A DNA stretch of 52,939 bases from an uncultured Chlorobiaceae bacterium (GCA_903865705.1 CAIPKT010000126.1:1-52939), one strand, 5' to 3'. Shown: positions 27,237 to 37,905, counted from the first letter of the stretch. Notes: generated by a model from the letters alone, not told the origin. Program-made: numbers and translations.

Positions 27237-28220
27237 TCATTTCATCTGATACTTGGTAATATCCATACCAAACTTAAGGTCAAACTTTTCAAGCTGTTCC
27301 TTTAGCTCAGTGAGTGACTTCTTGCCAAAATTCTTGTAATTAAGCAATTCGTCCTCTTTATGGGATACAAGTTCACCGATCGTATCGATTTCGGCAAGTC
27401 TGAGACAGTTATGAGAACGGACAGATAAGTCAAGATCTTCAATTTTTGTATGAAAGAGCCTGCGCATGATCTCGAACTCGTCATCCTGCTGCTTGAACTC
27501 CTCTTCTGTAAACTCCTCCTCGGTTGGGGAGAAATTGGCAAAAAAGGTGACATGGTCAGTGATGATCTTACCGGCAAGACTGATTGAATCATCAGGACTG
27601 ACAGAACCGTCAGTCTCGACATCTATAATCATTTTCTCGTAATCAGTTCGCTGACCGACTCGAGTATTCTCTACCGTAAACTTCACATTCCTGATCGGAG
27701 TATAAATCGCATCAACTGCAATATAACCTATCGGCATCCCTTCCGGCCTGTTGTCTTCTGCAGGCATGTAACCGCGGCCTCTTCCAATATAAAGATCTAT
27801 TTTAAGAGTCGCTCCGGCATTTACCGTAGCTACATGCATCTCTTTGTTCAGAACCTCGAACTCGGCTTCCTGGGCAACGATATCACCTGCAGTAAAATCC
27901 ATTGGCCCGACGAGGGTAATGGAAGTCTTGCAGTTTCTTTTGCAAGTAGACTTGAAGCGAACTTTCTTAAGGTTCAAAACAATTTCGGGAACATCTTCAC
28001 GGACGCCATCAATAGCCGCAAATTCGTGAAAAACATTGTCGATTTTGATGCCTGTTATTGCAGTTCCCGGAAGTGAGGCAAGCAGAACTCTTCTCATAAC
28101 GTTCCCAAGGGTCACACCATAACCGCGTTCGAGCGGCTGGGCAATGAACCTTCCGAAACAATCAGTATGCGAAGCTTCTTCAACCTCTATTTTTGCAGGC
28201 ATCTGCATCTGGTATATCAT
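27237..28220 (-). CDS. rpoA: RNA polymerase alpha subunit
   Basis: A 327-residue alpha subunit. The N-terminal domain (about 1-230) dimerises and nucleates core assembly: [20 protein letters not shown] and [19 protein letters not shown]. An acidic linker ([17 protein letters not shown]) leads to the C-terminal DNA- and activator-binding domain with [20 protein letters not shown] and [14 protein letters not shown]. The gene is full length and 29 nt after rpsD. Confidence 0.98.
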   Translation of the reverse strand: MIYQMQMPAKIEVEEASHTDCFGRFIAQPLERGYGVTLGNVMRRVLLASLPGTAITGIKIDNVFHEFAAIDGVREDVPEIVLNLKKVRFKSTCKRNCKTSITLVGPMDFTAGDIVAQEAEFEVLNKEMHVATVNAGATLKIDLYIGRGRGYMPAEDNRPEGMPIGYIAVDAIYTPIRNVKFTVENTRVGQRTDYEKMIIDVETDGSVSPDDSISLAGKIITDHVTFFANFSPTEEEFTEEEFKQQDDEFEIMRRLFHTKIEDLDLSVRSHNCLRLAEIDTIGELVSHKEDELLNYKNFGKKSLTELKEQLEKFDLKFGMDITKYQMK

Positions 28221-28249
28221 AGTAATTTATACCTTAGAATTCATTAAAA

Positions 28250-28861
28250 TCACTTCGAGTATAATTCAACGACCAACTGTTCGTTGAATGGCTCCTGCAC
28301 TTCCACTCTCTCAGGTACACTCAGAAATACTGCTTTCTGGTTCGCCTTGTCAACCTGTATCCACGAAGGTATACGGGATTCAGGGGCTTTGTTGAGAGAA
28401 TCAGTAACGGCTCCCAGATTTTTGCTTCTCTGACGGAACTCAATGACTTCCGATGGAGAAACGATATAGGAAGGAATATCTACCTTCTTGCCGTTAATGA
28501 GTAAATGGCCATGCGTGACAAGCTGACGGGCACCTGAGCGTGAAGGCGCAAAACCAGCGCGAAAGACTACATTGTCAAAACGTCTTTCAAGAAGCTTGAC
28601 AAGGTTATCGCCTGTAACACCTCTTTGAGAGACCGCTTTTTTATAATAATTCCTGAACTGCTTTTCAAGGATACCGTATAGATACTTCATCTTCTGTTTC
28701 TCTCGAAGCTGAAGAGCATATTCTGAAACTTTACCTTTCCGGCCTTGTCCATGTTGACCTGGCGGAAACGGACGTCTTTCGAGATATTTTTCTGCCTTTG
28801 GTGCAAGCGCAATACCTAACCTGCGGGATACTTTTGTTATTGAGCCTCTAAATCTTGCCAT
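28250..28861 (-). CDS. rpsD: 30S ribosomal protein S4
   Basis: A 203-residue S4, an early-binding 16S rRNA protein. It has [20 protein letters not shown] at the N-terminus and an S4 RNA-binding domain with [20 protein letters not shown] and [20 protein letters not shown]. There is no N-terminal zinc cysteine set, so it is the C-minus form. Standard position between rpsK and rpoA. In E. coli S4 represses its operon; such control is not evident here. Confidence 0.98.
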   Translation of the reverse strand: MARFRGSITKVSRRLGIALAPKAEKYLERRPFPPGQHGQGRKGKVSEYALQLREKQKMKYLYGILEKQFRNYYKKAVSQRGVTGDNLVKLLERRFDNVVFRAGFAPSRSGARQLVTHGHLLINGKKVDIPSYIVSPSEVIEFRQRSKNLGAVTDSLNKAPESRIPSWIQVDKANQKAVFLSVPERVEVQEPFNEQLVVELYSK

Positions 28862-28898
28862 ATCACTTGCTTCATTGAAATTCTATGAATATATAAAA

Positions 28899-29282
28899 TC
28901 AGACCCTTCTGCGCTTTGGAGGCCGGCAGCCGTTATGCGGAAGCGGTGTTATATCCTTAATGGTCCGCACATCAAGACCAGCTCCCTGAAGAGCCCTTAT
29001 TGCTGCATCACGTCCGGCACCAGGTCCTTTGATATAAACATTGACGTGTCGCATTCCAAGATCATAAGCTTCCTTGGCAGCAGCTTCTGACGTTATCTGG
29101 GACGCATAAGGAGTGTTCTTTTTCGACCCCTTGAACCCGTTTTTTCCAGCGCTTGACCAAGAAACCGTATTGCCCTGAAGATCTGTAATGGTCACCATGA
29201 TGTTATTGAATGATGCCTTGATATGCACAGCACCTTCAGGGGTAACCTTTACTTTCTTTTTTTTCTTGCTTATTGTAGCCAT
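28899..29282 (-). CDS. rpsK: 30S ribosomal protein S11
   Basis: A 127-residue S11: a basic N-terminus ([12 protein letters not shown]), then [40 protein letters not shown], and the conserved end [20 protein letters not shown] with RRRV. It forms part of the 30S platform near the E site. It is 42 nt after rpsM and 37 nt before rpsD. Confidence 0.98.
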   Translation of the reverse strand: MATISKKKKKVKVTPEGAVHIKASFNNIMVTITDLQGNTVSWSSAGKNGFKGSKKNTPYASQITSEAAAKEAYDLGMRHVNVYIKGPGAGRDAAIRALQGAGLDVRTIKDITPLPHNGCRPPKRRRV

Positions 29283-29324
29283 GAACTTACACTCTTTAGT
29301 ATCGAAGATTTTGCCTATACACTA

Positions 29325-29702
29325 CTACTTCTTGACCGCCTTCTTCTTACCGGCGACAGTCTTCCGTTTACCTTTTCTGGTCCTCGCGTTAGTGCGTGTT
29401 CTCTGTCCGCGTACAGGAAGCGAGCGACGATGACGAAGTCCCCTGTAGCAGCCGATATCCATCAAACGTTTAATGGCAGTCTGCTGCTCTCCGCGCGCCT
29501 GCCCTTCAACCTTGTATTCTTCGGCAATAATTTCTCTGATAGCATGCGCTTCTTGATCATTCAGCTCAGAGATTTTTCTGTTCGGCGCAATACCTGCTCT
29601 TTGCAGAATGCTTTCTGCTGATGCTCTCCCAATACCATAAACATGCGTCAAAGCAATAACAGCATGTTTGTTCAACGGCAAATTTACCCCAGCTATCCTC
29701 AT
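29325..29702 (-). CDS. rpsM: 30S ribosomal protein S13
   Basis: A 125-residue S13, a head protein contacting the P-site tRNA and 50S bridges. It starts [20 protein letters not shown], includes [36 protein letters not shown] and [20 protein letters not shown], and ends in a lysine-rich tail. Length and start are normal. It lies 33 nt after rpmJ. Confidence 0.98.
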   Translation of the reverse strand: MRIAGVNLPLNKHAVIALTHVYGIGRASAESILQRAGIAPNRKISELNDQEAHAIREIIAEEYKVEGQARGEQQTAIKRLMDIGCYRGLRHRRSLPVRGQRTRTNARTRKGKRKTVAGKKKAVKK

Positions 29703-29735
29703 ATTCTCTTTAAAGTTCTATTGTTTTTCTGAAGA

Positions 29736-29852
29736 TCAACCCTGGCGCTGCTTATGGCTGGGATTTACTTTACAAATCACATATCTCTTGCCTTTGCGCT
29801 TGACGATGCGGCAATGTTCACAGCGCTTTTTAATAGAAGAATATATTTTCAT
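29736..29852 (-). CDS. rpmJ: 50S ribosomal protein L36
   Basis: A 38-residue gene. The reverse strand reads ATG at 29852 through TGA at 29736, giving [20 protein letters not shown] followed by [18 protein letters not shown]. The CxxC, third Cys and His are the zinc ligands, so this is the zinc-binding (C-plus) form. Position between infA and rpsM matches many bacteria. About 107 nt of AT-rich sequence separate it from infA. Confidence 0.96.
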   Translation of the reverse strand: MKIYSSIKKRCEHCRIVKRKGKRYVICKVNPSHKQRQG

Positions 29853-29959
29853 AATAACACCAAGATGCAATAATTAAACTAACTATCCCGAAACCAGAAA
29901 AGGTTTGTAATGTAATAAAAAAGATTAACAAATCAATATTCCATTACTTATTTCGTCAC

Positions 29960-30178
29960 TTATTTATACCGGTAAGTGATCCGTCCCTTGGAAATATCGT
30001 AAGGAGATATCTGTACCTTAACCTTGTCACCTGGAAGGATTCTGATATAGTGCATCCTGATTTTACCGGAAACATGTGCTAAAACCTCCAGGCTGTTTTC
30101 AAGTTTTACCTTGAACAGAGCATTCGGAAGTGCATCCAGAATAACACCTTCAATCTCAATTGATTCTTCTTTGGCCAA
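29960..30178 (-). CDS. infA: Translation initiation factor IF-1
   Basis: A 72-residue OB-fold protein that binds the ribosomal A site during initiation. It reads [20 protein letters not shown], then [20 protein letters not shown] and [20 protein letters not shown]. The start is TTG at 30178, with GGAG about eight nt upstream; there is no ATG at the conserved N-terminus. It lies 39 nt after map. Confidence 0.96.
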   Translation of the reverse strand: MAKEESIEIEGVILDALPNALFKVKLENSLEVLAHVSGKIRMHYIRILPGDKVKVQISPYDISKGRITYRYK

Positions 30179-30217
30179 ATTGTCTTCTCCTTTGTTGCAA
30201 TAAAGTGTTATAGGCGA

Positions 30218-31015
30218 TCAAGAGTATTTACTTTCGAGAAAAGTGCCCGTCAGTATTTCAGCTTTTCCAGCTCTTACGACGATGGTGTGCTCGAAATGTG
30301 CTGATGGCTTCCCATCCTCTGTTACCGCAACCCATCCTCCACGACGACTGATTGCCCTGCGCGATTTTCCAAGTGCGATCATTGGTTCGATGGCAAGCGT
30401 CATGCCTTCCTTAAGCAGAGGTCCCGTATGCGCCCTTCCGTAATTAGGGACAGCCGGATCCTCATGAAGTTCACTGCCGATACCATGACCTACCATATTT
30501 TCTATAACACTGAATCCAAAAGAACGTGCATAGTCCTCAATCGCTGATGATATATCATGCAGGCGATTGCCTGTGACCGCCTGGATAATCCCCCTCTCAA
30601 GGCATTCGCGTGTTACATCTACAAGCTGCTGAACCTTATCATCAACGACACCAAGAACAAACGTACGGGCTGCATCTCCATGATAACCGCCTTTGTAAAC
30701 CCCACAGTCTACAGAAACAATATCGCCTTCTCTGATCACTCTTTTATTACTCGGTATGCCGTGCACAACCTCCTCATTAATGGAAACGCAAAGCGTTGCA
30801 GGGTAAGGTGTTGCATCAGGGTCCGCTTTCGGAGCATAATTCAGAAAACTTGGAACCGCGTTATTATCCCTGATAAATTCCTCGGCCATGACATCAAGCT
30901 CTTTGGTTGTCATACCCGGTTTGATTTCCTTTTCAAGCAAATCAAGTGCCTTTGCAACTAAAGCTCCGGCCTCTCTCATCAGTTCAATTTCCCGCTCGCT
31001 TTTAATCGTGATCAT
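30218..31015 (-). CDS. map: Methionine aminopeptidase, type I
   Basis: A 265-residue metalloprotease that removes initiator methionine. The pita-bread fold metal ligands occur in VSVDCGVYKGGYHGDAARTF (two Asp), ENMVGHGIGSELHEDPAVPN (His), LAIEPMIALG (Glu) and the final FEHTIVVRAG region (Glu). VVHGIPSNKRVIREGD carries the catalytic-pocket histidine. The length is that of the short bacterial type I form without an N-terminal zinc extension. It is 11 nt after secY. Confidence 0.97.
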   Translation of the reverse strand: MITIKSEREIELMREAGALVAKALDLLEKEIKPGMTTKELDVMAEEFIRDNNAVPSFLNYAPKADPDATPYPATLCVSINEEVVHGIPSNKRVIREGDIVSVDCGVYKGGYHGDAARTFVLGVVDDKVQQLVDVTRECLERGIIQAVTGNRLHDISSAIEDYARSFGFSVIENMVGHGIGSELHEDPAVPNYGRAHTGPLLKEGMTLAIEPMIALGKSRRAISRRGGWVAVTEDGKPSAHFEHTIVVRAGKAEILTGTFLESKYS

Positions 31016-31026
31016 GTAGTTTTACA

Positions 31027-32358
31027 TTACCGGCTTTGGCGTCCGCGTGTCTTGCCTGACTTCATAAAACCATCATAGTGGCGCATGAGCAAGTGACTTT
31101 CAACCTGCTGAAGGGTATCGAGACCAACACCGACGATAATCAAAAGACTGGTTCCGCCAAAAAACTGGGCAAATCCTGGTGTTACATTAGCAAACTTTGT
31201 CAGAAAGGTTGGCAGTACAGCAATAATGGCAAGAGATATAGCACCCGGCAAGGTGATCCTTGTCAATATATTATCAATAAAGTCAGCAGTACTTTTTCCA
31301 GGTCGGACACCGGGAATAAACCCGCCCTGACGACGCATGGTGTCGGCAACTTCCTTCGGATTGAAGGCAATCGCTGTATAAAAATAGGTGAAAAAGACAA
31401 TCATCGTACCGAACATCAAGGCATACCACCATGAGTCATAAGCCAATAGAGCAGCGATACTTTGCATCACCTCATTCTCAGGGAAAAAAGAAAGAAAGGT
31501 ACCTGGCAGAAACATGATGGACTGAGCGAAAATAATCGGCATGACGCCAGCTGTATTGATGCGCATAGGAATGAACTGTGTACTGCCTCCGTAGACCTTG
31601 CGGCCGACAACTCGTTTGGCATGCTGTACAGGAACGCGACGGGTACCTACAGTCAAGACAACCACAAAAGCTACAATACCAGCCATCATGGCAAGAATAA
31701 TAATCTCAATAATCCAATTCTTGCTTCCGAGTGAGACTGAACGAAATTCAGAAACAAGAGCCTGAGGAAATCTTGCAAGAATACCGATCATGATAATCAG
31801 CGAAATACCGTTACCAATACCACGTTCTGTAATCTTCTCTCCAAGCCACATAACAAAAACTGTTGATGCTGTGAGAAGAAAAACAACGGTTGTGGTGAAA
31901 AATATACCGGGATCAGGTACCACTATTTGACCGAATGACGCTGGACTCGAAAGACTGACACTAACGCCCCACGACTGCAGAATCGCGATAAGTACCGTTC
32001 CGTACCTTGTCATCTGACTGATTTTCTGCCTTCCATCCTCACCCTCTTTCTGAAGTTTCTGGAAGTAGGGTGTAACCGCTCCAAGCAACTGGACAATAAT
32101 TGATGCTGAAATGTAAGGCATAATACCGAGAGAGAAAATCGATGCCCTGGCAAACGCACCACCAACAAAAAGATCAAATAATCCAAAAAGATCGTTTGTA
32201 TGTGTCTGAGATGCGCCTGACACAGCAAGCGCATCAACACCCGGAATGGTAATGTGTGAACCAAGCCGGTAGACAAACAAGAGAAGAAGCGTATAAAGGA
32301 TCCTCTGACGGAGTTCAGGGATTTTATTGATGTTGCTTATACTTTCAGTAAGCTTCAT
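31027..32358 (-). CDS. secY: Preprotein translocase subunit SecY
   Basis: A 443-residue channel protein with ten membrane helices. It has KIPELRQRILYTLLLLFVYR at the start, the plug-adjacent GLFDLFVGGAFARASIFSLG, IMPYISASIIVQLL, ITERGIGNGISLIIMIGILA and the cytoplasmic basic loop FIPGVRPGKSTADFI. The C-terminal tail is basic (KSGKTRGRQSR). It lies 18 nt after rplO in the spc operon, as in most bacteria. Confidence 0.98.
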   Translation of the reverse strand: MKLTESISNINKIPELRQRILYTLLLLFVYRLGSHITIPGVDALAVSGASQTHTNDLFGLFDLFVGGAFARASIFSLGIMPYISASIIVQLLGAVTPYFQKLQKEGEDGRQKISQMTRYGTVLIAILQSWGVSVSLSSPASFGQIVVPDPGIFFTTTVVFLLTASTVFVMWLGEKITERGIGNGISLIIMIGILARFPQALVSEFRSVSLGSKNWIIEIIILAMMAGIVAFVVVLTVGTRRVPVQHAKRVVGRKVYGGSTQFIPMRINTAGVMPIIFAQSIMFLPGTFLSFFPENEVMQSIAALLAYDSWWYALMFGTMIVFFTYFYTAIAFNPKEVADTMRRQGGFIPGVRPGKSTADFIDNILTRITLPGAISLAIIAVLPTFLTKFANVTPGFAQFFGGTSLLIIVGVGLDTLQQVESHLLMRHYDGFMKSGKTRGRQSR

Positions 32359-32376
32359 AGCGTCCTTTTAACGGAT

Positions 32377-32931
32377 TCAGGGCTTGATGGATTTTTTTGC
32401 TCTCTTAACCAGCTTCGCCTTTGGTTTTAAGAGTGCCTCTTCAAACGGCAGATCCCTGACCTTGGATGCCTCTTCAAGCGTACGGAACGCTTTAACTACT
32501 GATCCGCCTGCTGCGGTAATTTTTTCTTCGGCACTTTTGCTGAATGCATGAGCCGTGATGGTAATTGCGCTTGTTATTTCACCATTACCGAGAATCTTGA
32601 AATAGTCAGCATTACTGGCATGGAGAAGCGACTTGAGATCAAGGATTGTAATCTCGTTTTCAACAAGTCCGTCCTGTATCCACTTGTCTATCTGAGTAAG
32701 ATTGACGGTGTTTACCGGCTTTTTGTCAATAGGAGTGAAACCGAATTTAGGCAGTCTCCGATAGACCGGAACCTGTCCACCTTCAATAATAGGTCTCTTG
32801 TAGCCGCTTCGTGCCTGCTGACCATTGTTTCCCTTGCCAGCCGTCGTTCCGTTTCCCGAACCTTGACCGCGGCCAACTCTCTTTTTGTTTTTTACTGCGC
32901 CTTTTGCAGGACGAAGTGAACTTAAATCCAT
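32377..32931 (-). CDS. rplO: 50S ribosomal protein L15
   Basis: About 184 residues: MDLSSLRPAKGAVKNKKRVG, then the glycine-rich loop RGQGSGNGTTAGKGNNGQQA and KRPIIEGGQVPVYRRLPKFG. The C-terminal part includes SAEEKITAAGGSVVKAFRTL and an extra basic tail (LLKPKAKLVKRAKKSIKP). The open frame reaches 32979, but that would overlap rpmD; ATG 32931 gives the usual L15 start. Confidence 0.96.
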   Translation of the reverse strand: MDLSSLRPAKGAVKNKKRVGRGQGSGNGTTAGKGNNGQQARSGYKRPIIEGGQVPVYRRLPKFGFTPIDKKPVNTVNLTQIDKWIQDGLVENEITILDLKSLLHASNADYFKILGNGEITSAITITAHAFSKSAEEKITAAGGSVVKAFRTLEEASKVRDLPFEEALLKPKAKLVKRAKKSIKP

Positions 32932-32965
32932 GGTTTCAATTCCCGACTTGCTATTAGTAAAAATC

Positions 32966-33151
32966 TTAGACCTCTTCAACCTTTACAAGGTGCTGCACAA
33001 CCCTGATCTGCCCCCTGGTGCAAGGATTGTCCTGACGGTCAACATGATAATGGGGTCTGCCCAAGCCAAGCGCCTGTATGGTAGCTTTCTGTTTTTTCGT
33101 GCAACCGATGATGCTACGCACCTGGATAATTCTTAATACTTTCTCACTCAT
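32966..33151 (-). CDS. rpmD: 50S ribosomal protein L30
   Basis: A 61-residue L30: MSEKVLRIIQVRSIIGCTKK, then QKATIQALGLGRPHYHVDRQ and DNPCTRGQIRVVQHLVKVEE. Another ATG five codons upstream (33166) is in frame but would almost abut rpsE; 33151 matches the family start. Standard position between rpsE and rplO. Confidence 0.95.
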   Translation of the reverse strand: MSEKVLRIIQVRSIIGCTKKQKATIQALGLGRPHYHVDRQDNPCTRGQIRVVQHLVKVEEV

Positions 33152-33168
33152 GATCGCATTTGTCATTT

Positions 33169-33687
33169 TTAGCTTTCAAAAACCTCTTTCAGGCTCTTTG
33201 ACCTTCTTTCGCCAACATCATAGGCGTCAGAGATACTCTGAAGTCCCTTGATAGCCGCCTTAACCACATTGTGCGGATTTGATGATCCTAAGGATTTGGT
33301 CAAAATGTCGTGGATACCTGCCATTTCAAGAACAGCTCTTACTGCTCCACCAGCAATAAGACCAGTACCGGGAGTTGCAGGCTTCATCATGACCTTGGCT
33401 GAACCGTACTTGGCTATAATCTGATGAGGGATAGTTCCCTTGACAATCGGTACTTTGATAACATTTTTCTTGCCGTCCTCAATACCTTTTGCAATAGCGT
33501 CCTGTACTTCGTTTGCCTTGCCAAGACCATAACCGACATGCCCTTCCTTATCACCAACGACAACAATGGCGTTGAATCCAAAGCGCTTACCACCTTTAAC
33601 TACTTTAGCGGTTCTGTTAATATGAACCAGCTTCTCTTTCAGATTTAATTCACCTGGCCGTATACTCTTAGCAGATGTTTTTGCCAT
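33169..33687 (-). CDS. rpsE: 30S ribosomal protein S5
   Basis: A 172-residue S5 with the double-stranded RNA-binding N-terminal domain ([40 protein letters not shown]) and the C-terminal domain ([40 protein letters not shown]). It contributes to decoding fidelity. It is 23 nt after rplR. Confidence 0.98.
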   Translation of the reverse strand: MAKTSAKSIRPGELNLKEKLVHINRTAKVVKGGKRFGFNAIVVVGDKEGHVGYGLGKANEVQDAIAKGIEDGKKNVIKVPIVKGTIPHQIIAKYGSAKVMMKPATPGTGLIAGGAVRAVLEMAGIHDILTKSLGSSNPHNVVKAAIKGLQSISDAYDVGERRSKSLKEVFES

Positions 33688-33710
33688 TTACCTATCTCTT
33701 TGAAAAGTTT

Positions 33711-34070
33711 TTAAAAGATCAGTCCTGCTTCTCTCGCACCATCAGCCAATGCTTTGACTCTTCCATGATAACGAAATCCGTTCCTGTCAAAGACTACACT
33801 TGTTATACCAGCTGCAAGAGCTTTCTGACCAAGCTGATTTCCGATAACACGACATCTTTCAGATTTGGTACCCTGAAGAGCTGAGTTATCTTTTGACAGC
33901 GTCGATGCGGTCAATATAGTATTACCATTCACATCATCAATCAATTGCGCATAAATCTGTGAAAGGCTTCTGTAGACACAAAGTCTCGGTTTTGTCTGGT
34001 TACCCTGAACATTACCTCTGCTTCTGTCCTTGATTTTCTGCCTCCGGGAGGCTTTATCGATTTGACTCAT
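33711..34070 (-). CDS. rplR: 50S ribosomal protein L18
   Basis: A 119-residue 5S rRNA-binding protein. The basic start [20 protein letters not shown] precedes [20 protein letters not shown] and ends [20 protein letters not shown] with REAGLIF. Normal length. It is separated from rplF by 68 nt. Confidence 0.98.
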   Translation of the reverse strand: MSQIDKASRRQKIKDRSRGNVQGNQTKPRLCVYRSLSQIYAQLIDDVNGNTILTASTLSKDNSALQGTKSERCRVIGNQLGQKALAAGITSVVFDRNGFRYHGRVKALADGAREAGLIF

Positions 34071-34138
34071 TCTGTTGAACCGTTCTATAATGTTATTGCC
34101 TGACTATGTTGAGACTACTTGATCTCCTCATGCATTCC

Positions 34139-34678
34139 TTATTTGCCTGCAGCCTTACCTTCCTTACGGCGGATAATTTCGCCTTCAAACTTAATGCCTT
34201 TGCCACGATACGGTTCAGGCTTTCTGAATGAACGGATCTTTGCTGCTACCTGACCGACAAGCGCTTTGTCAATACCGCTGACAATAACGGTAACCTGATC
34301 AGGCACCTCAATTTTGATCTCATCAGGAGCCTTGAAATAAATCATATGCGAATACCCAAGTGTCAGGGCAAGGAGATCATTTTTAAGCTCAGCGCGATAT
34401 CCGACACCAGCAATTTCAAGTTTTCGGGTAAAACCTTTTGTTACCCCATCAACCATATTGCTGATGAGCATGCGGTAAAGACCATGCTGGGCCTTCGCCT
34501 TTTTACTGTCGTCAATTCTCTGTACGGTTACAACACCGTTTTCTTCGGATATGGTTACCTGATCCGTCAGCCTCTGTTCAAGACTGCCTTTAGGACCTGA
34601 TACCCTGACACTGGAGTCATTGATCTCTATCTTCGCCTGATTGCTCAAGGCTATGGGCATTTTTCCTATTCTTGACAT
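34139..34678 (-). CDS. rplF: 50S ribosomal protein L6
   Basis: A 179-residue L6 of two homologous domains: MSRIGKMPIALSNQAKIEIN with VRVSGPKGSLEQRLTDQVTI, and a second with the conserved signature KPEPYRGKGIKFEGEIIRRK. It binds 23S rRNA near the factor-binding site. It lies 28 nt after rpsH. Confidence 0.98.
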   Translation of the reverse strand: MSRIGKMPIALSNQAKIEINDSSVRVSGPKGSLEQRLTDQVTISEENGVVTVQRIDDSKKAKAQHGLYRMLISNMVDGVTKGFTRKLEIAGVGYRAELKNDLLALTLGYSHMIYFKAPDEIKIEVPDQVTVIVSGIDKALVGQVAAKIRSFRKPEPYRGKGIKFEGEIIRRKEGKAAGK

Positions 34679-34706
34679 GGTATTCTAATGCTCTCTGGCT
34701 TATGAA

Positions 34707-35102
34707 TTAATAGATACGGAACAGGATTTCACCACCTACGCCCTGTGCCCTTGCCTCTTTATCAGTTATAACCCCGTTCGATGATGAAAGGATGTATAAC
34801 CCGAGACCACCAAGATATTTTTTGATATCTTTTCCGTCATAAACACGCCGACCCGGCTTGCTGACTCTGGTAATCTCCTTGATAGCAGGATCACCATGTG
34901 CAGTATACTTAAGATCAATCCGTAAAAAAGGGAATTTTTCTGTAGTTATGACCGTAAAGTTTTTAATGTATCCCTTCTCGACGAGCAATTGCGAGAGATT
35001 CTCCCTTAGCTTGGAATACGGGATATCGGTTGTTTTATTTTTTGCTCTTCCCGCGTTTCTGATACGGGTGATATAATCTGCAATAGAATCCGTTACAGGC
35101 AT
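34707..35102 (-). CDS. rpsH: 30S ribosomal protein S8
   Basis: A 131-residue S8: [20 protein letters not shown], then [20 protein letters not shown] and the C-terminal signature [20 protein letters not shown] with GEILFRIY. It binds helix 21 of 16S rRNA, and in E. coli it represses the spc operon. It lies 62 nt after rpsN. Confidence 0.98.
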   Translation of the reverse strand: MPVTDSIADYITRIRNAGRAKNKTTDIPYSKLRENLSQLLVEKGYIKNFTVITTEKFPFLRIDLKYTAHGDPAIKEITRVSKPGRRVYDGKDIKKYLGGLGLYILSSSNGVITDKEARAQGVGGEILFRIY

Positions 35103-35164
35103 AGCGAACTTTGGTTACTTTCGAAAATGAACAAATACCTTACTTTGACTACTGGCAAGCGAAT

Positions 35165-35434
35165 TTACCAACTTGCTTTTTTAACACCAGGCAACTTACC
35201 TTCAAGAGCAAACTTGCGGAACATATGCCTGCACAATCCATACTTGGCATAAACACCTCTTCCACGACCTGTTAGCACGCAACGATTACGAACCCTTGTC
35301 GCAGAACTGTCTCTCGGCAGTTTACGGAGAGCTTCGTAGTCACCGGCTTTAAGCAGCTCTGCACGAAGAACTGCATATTTTGCTACAAGCTTAATTCTCT
35401 TTTCGTTCCTTGCTATAACGCTTTTCTTGGCCAT
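35165..35434 (-). CDS. rpsN: 30S ribosomal protein S14
   Basis: An 89-residue S14, starting [20 protein letters not shown] and ending [22 protein letters not shown]. It carries [20 protein letters not shown], with two cysteines but not the four of the zinc form. It is therefore the longer zinc-independent (C-minus) type. It is 16 nt after rplE. Confidence 0.97.
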   Translation of the reverse strand: MAKKSVIARNEKRIKLVAKYAVLRAELLKAGDYEALRKLPRDSSATRVRNRCVLTGRGRGVYAKYGLCRHMFRKFALEGKLPGVKKASW

Positions 35435-35450
35435 CTGTTTTGTGAATTAT

Positions 35451-36038
35451 TTAGTTATTCTTCTTTTTGAATGGCATTCCAAGTTCTGAAAGCAGCGTGT
35501 AAGCCTCTTCATCTGTAGAAGCAGAGGTTACAAAACTGATATCCATTCCGGATATTCTAGGAACTTTATCGATATCGATTTCCGGGAAAATAATCTGCTC
35601 TCTGACTCCAACCGTGTAATTGCCACGGCCGTCAAAACTGGTATCGCTGAGACCACGGAAATCACGTATCCTTGGAACGGCAAGACTGACAAAACGGTCA
35701 AAAAACTCATACATGGCCTTGCGGCGAAGCGTTACGCGGCAGCCAATAGGCTGTCCTTCGCGCAATTTAAAGTTAGATATTGCTTTTTTGGACTTGCGGG
35801 TCTGTGGTTTCTGGCCCGTAATCAAGGCAAGCTCCTGAACGGCTATTTCAAGTAGTTTTGGTTCTGCAGCGGCACCACCTACACCGATATTGATCGATAT
35901 TTTTTCAAGTCTGGGAACCAGCATGACATTCTTATACTGAAAACGCTCAATAAGATTAGGCGTTACTTTTTCTTTGAAAAATGTTTCCAGTCTTGCCAAT
36001 GAAGGTGCTGCTTGCGTCATTTCTTTATTCTTGTCCAT
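35451..36038 (-). CDS. rplE: 50S ribosomal protein L5
   Basis: A 195-residue 5S rRNA-binding protein: [20 protein letters not shown], then [20 protein letters not shown] and [20 protein letters not shown]. It ends [14 protein letters not shown]. The frame is open to 36086, which would add 16 residues; ATG 36038 gives the length I expect for Chlorobi L5, but the upstream start cannot be excluded from sequence alone. Confidence 0.96.
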   Translation of the reverse strand: MDKNKEMTQAAPSLARLETFFKEKVTPNLIERFQYKNVMLVPRLEKISINIGVGGAAAEPKLLEIAVQELALITGQKPQTRKSKKAISNFKLREGQPIGCRVTLRRKAMYEFFDRFVSLAVPRIRDFRGLSDTSFDGRGNYTVGVREQIIFPEIDIDKVPRISGMDISFVTSASTDEEAYTLLSELGMPFKKKNN

Positions 36039-36099
36039 CTTGTTCTTTATCAGTTTACCCACGATGGTCTTGGTCATCGGGGACATTTAGTGGAAACAC

Positions 36100-36342
36100 T
36101 TAACTTTTCTTCACATTGGAAGAATGAATCGGAAACTCGCGCTCAATGATCGACCCTTGTGTCTGACCCTGAGTTGGTCGCATATGACGCTTGCGAATAT
36201 TGACCCCTTCAACAATAACACGTCCCTTTATAGGAAATACTTTAAGAATCTTCCCGGCCTTCCCTTTATCATTGCCGCTGATAACAACAACCGAGTCGTT
36301 TTTCTTAACGTGCAACTTAACTTTTTTAATACCTGTTTTCAT
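36100..36342 (-). CDS. rplX: 50S ribosomal protein L24
   Basis: An 80-residue L24 with a KOW motif ([20 protein letters not shown]) followed by [20 protein letters not shown] and [18 protein letters not shown]. It initiates 50S assembly. It is separated from the upstream rplN by the embedded tRNA-Gly. Confidence 0.97.
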   Translation of the reverse strand: MKTGIKKVKLHVKKNDSVVVISGNDKGKAGKILKVFPIKGRVIVEGVNIRKRHMRPTQGQTQGSIIEREFPIHSSNVKKS

Positions 36343-36372
36343 TTTTTGCTGATATGATATTATTCATAAAAT

Positions 36373-36448
<76 letters not shown>

Positions 36449-36459
36449 CCTAAGACATC

Positions 36460-36828
36460 CTACAATACTTCCGGAGCCAAAGAAACTATTTTCATAAATT
36501 TTCTATCGCGAAGTTCTCTTGCGACAGGGCCGAAAATACGGGTTCCTCTTGGTTCACCCTGAGCATTAAGAAGAACAACAGCATTCTCGTCAAAACGGAT
36601 GTAAGAACCATCTTTTCTCCGAGACTCTTTTACACAGCGTACAACAACGGCTCTGCAAACATCCTTCTTTTTTACAATACCACCAGGAACTGCTGCTTTA
36701 ACCGTTACTATAATCTGATCACCCAATGAGGCATAACGCCTCCCGGTGCCGCCGAAAACATGTATACAACGAACCTTCTTAGCTCCGCTATTGTCGGCAA
36801 CAACCAGATTTGTTTCTTTCTGGATCAT
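36460..36828 (-). CDS. rplN: 50S ribosomal protein L14
   Basis: A 122-residue L14: [20 protein letters not shown], then [20 protein letters not shown] and [20 protein letters not shown], with the end [20 protein letters not shown]. It forms an inter-subunit bridge. The next feature downstream is the tRNA-Gly, 11 nt after its stop. Confidence 0.98.
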   Translation of the reverse strand: MIQKETNLVVADNSGAKKVRCIHVFGGTGRRYASLGDQIIVTVKAAVPGGIVKKKDVCRAVVVRCVKESRRKDGSYIRFDENAVVLLNAQGEPRGTRIFGPVARELRDRKFMKIVSLAPEVL

Positions 36829-36866
36829 CCTGTTTCAAACTTTAATAAATGTATTAAAATGCTCTC

Positions 36867-37151
36867 TTACTTGGCTTTTTCTATAATTTCGACCAAACGA
36901 CAACTTTTTCTTTTACTTAGCGGACGGCACTCAACCACCTTAACCAAGTCACCTATTCCAGCTTCATTCTTTTCATCATGAGCTGTAAGCTTCGTCGTTT
37001 TCTTGAAATATTTCTTGTAAACCGGATGCTGAACACTCCGCTCGACAGCAACAACACACGATTTATCCATCTTGTCACTGATAACTTTACCTAACCAACT
37101 TTTTTTTCTTCCCCTTACTGGACCACTCTGTTCCATTGATACGCTGCCCAT
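36867..37151 (-). CDS. rpsQ: 30S ribosomal protein S17
   Basis: About 94 residues: [20 protein letters not shown], then [20 protein letters not shown] and [20 protein letters not shown]. It is an OB-fold primary 16S rRNA binder. Starts at 37202, 37166 and 37151 are all open. The first overlaps rpmC. GGAAG lies eight nt before ATG 37151, so I chose that one, though 37166 (five residues longer) is possible. Confidence 0.93.
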   Translation of the reverse strand: MGSVSMEQSGPVRGRKKSWLGKVISDKMDKSCVVAVERSVQHPVYKKYFKKTTKLTAHDEKNEAGIGDLVKVVECRPLSKRKSCRLVEIIEKAK

Positions 37152-37198
37152 TTTATTTTCTTCCATGTAAGTAAACAGTTTTATTGTTTGCCTTTCCG

Positions 37199-37405
37199 TC
37201 AAACCTGAGCCGACTCAGCAGCTCCGAGTTGATGGAGGCGGTTTTTCATGCGCGCAATATCCCGCTTAGAATTGCGGAAAACCATCGGATTCTGCGGCTG
37301 CTCAATAACCTTAAAAAAATTGATATCGGCAAGCCTGTTCTGAAGCTCTTTGAGCCTGTCGATCAGTTCCTGTTTGCTCAATGCCGCAATTTCATACTTT
37401 TTCAT
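37199..37405 (-). CDS. rpmC: 50S ribosomal protein L29
   Basis: A 68-residue two-helix protein at the polypeptide exit: [20 protein letters not shown], then [20 protein letters not shown] and [20 protein letters not shown]. The frame reaches 37465, but that would overlap rplP; ATG 37405 matches the family start. Confidence 0.95.
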   Translation of the reverse strand: MKKYEIAALSKQELIDRLKELQNRLADINFFKVIEQPQNPMVFRNSKRDIARMKNRLHQLGAAESAQV

Positions 37406-37439
37406 AATAAGTAACCCTCGTATCGAATTAGTTGCTCGT

Positions 37440-37859
37440 TTAACCTTCGTAATCAGGACGGACAATGAATCTTGTCTTTATGGGCAGTTTCTGAGCTGCA
37501 AGCCTGAACGCTTCTGTTGCGACCTCTTTCGGGACTCCATCAGCTTCAAACATGATTCTTCCTGGCTTTACAACTGCAACCCAAAACTCTGGTGAACCTT
37601 TACCAGAGCCCATTCGGGTCTCTGCAGGTTTCTGGGTGACAGGTTTATCCGGAAAAATCCTGATCCAGATTTTACCATCCCTCTTCATAAATCTCGTCAT
37701 TGCAACACGGGCAGCTTCAATCTGGCGACTGGTAATCCATGCTGATTCTATTGCTTTCAGACCGAAGGAACCAAAAGAAACTGATGTACCACGACCTGAG
37801 TTGCCTTTCATCCGGCCTCTTTGTGTCTTTCTATATTTAACTCTTTTTGGCATTAACAT
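37440..37859 (-). CDS. rplP: 50S ribosomal protein L16
   Basis: A 139-residue L16 near the peptidyl-transferase A site: [20 protein letters not shown], then [20 protein letters not shown] and [20 protein letters not shown] with [20 protein letters not shown]. Normal length. It is 46 nt after rpsC. Confidence 0.98.
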   Translation of the reverse strand: MLMPKRVKYRKTQRGRMKGNSGRGTSVSFGSFGLKAIESAWITSRQIEAARVAMTRFMKRDGKIWIRIFPDKPVTQKPAETRMGSGKGSPEFWVAVVKPGRIMFEADGVPKEVATEAFRLAAQKLPIKTRFIVRPDYEG

Positions 37860-37905
37860 ACAGGCAACTCCATTCTATTTTCTGGTTGTATGGTACTTAA
37901 TATTA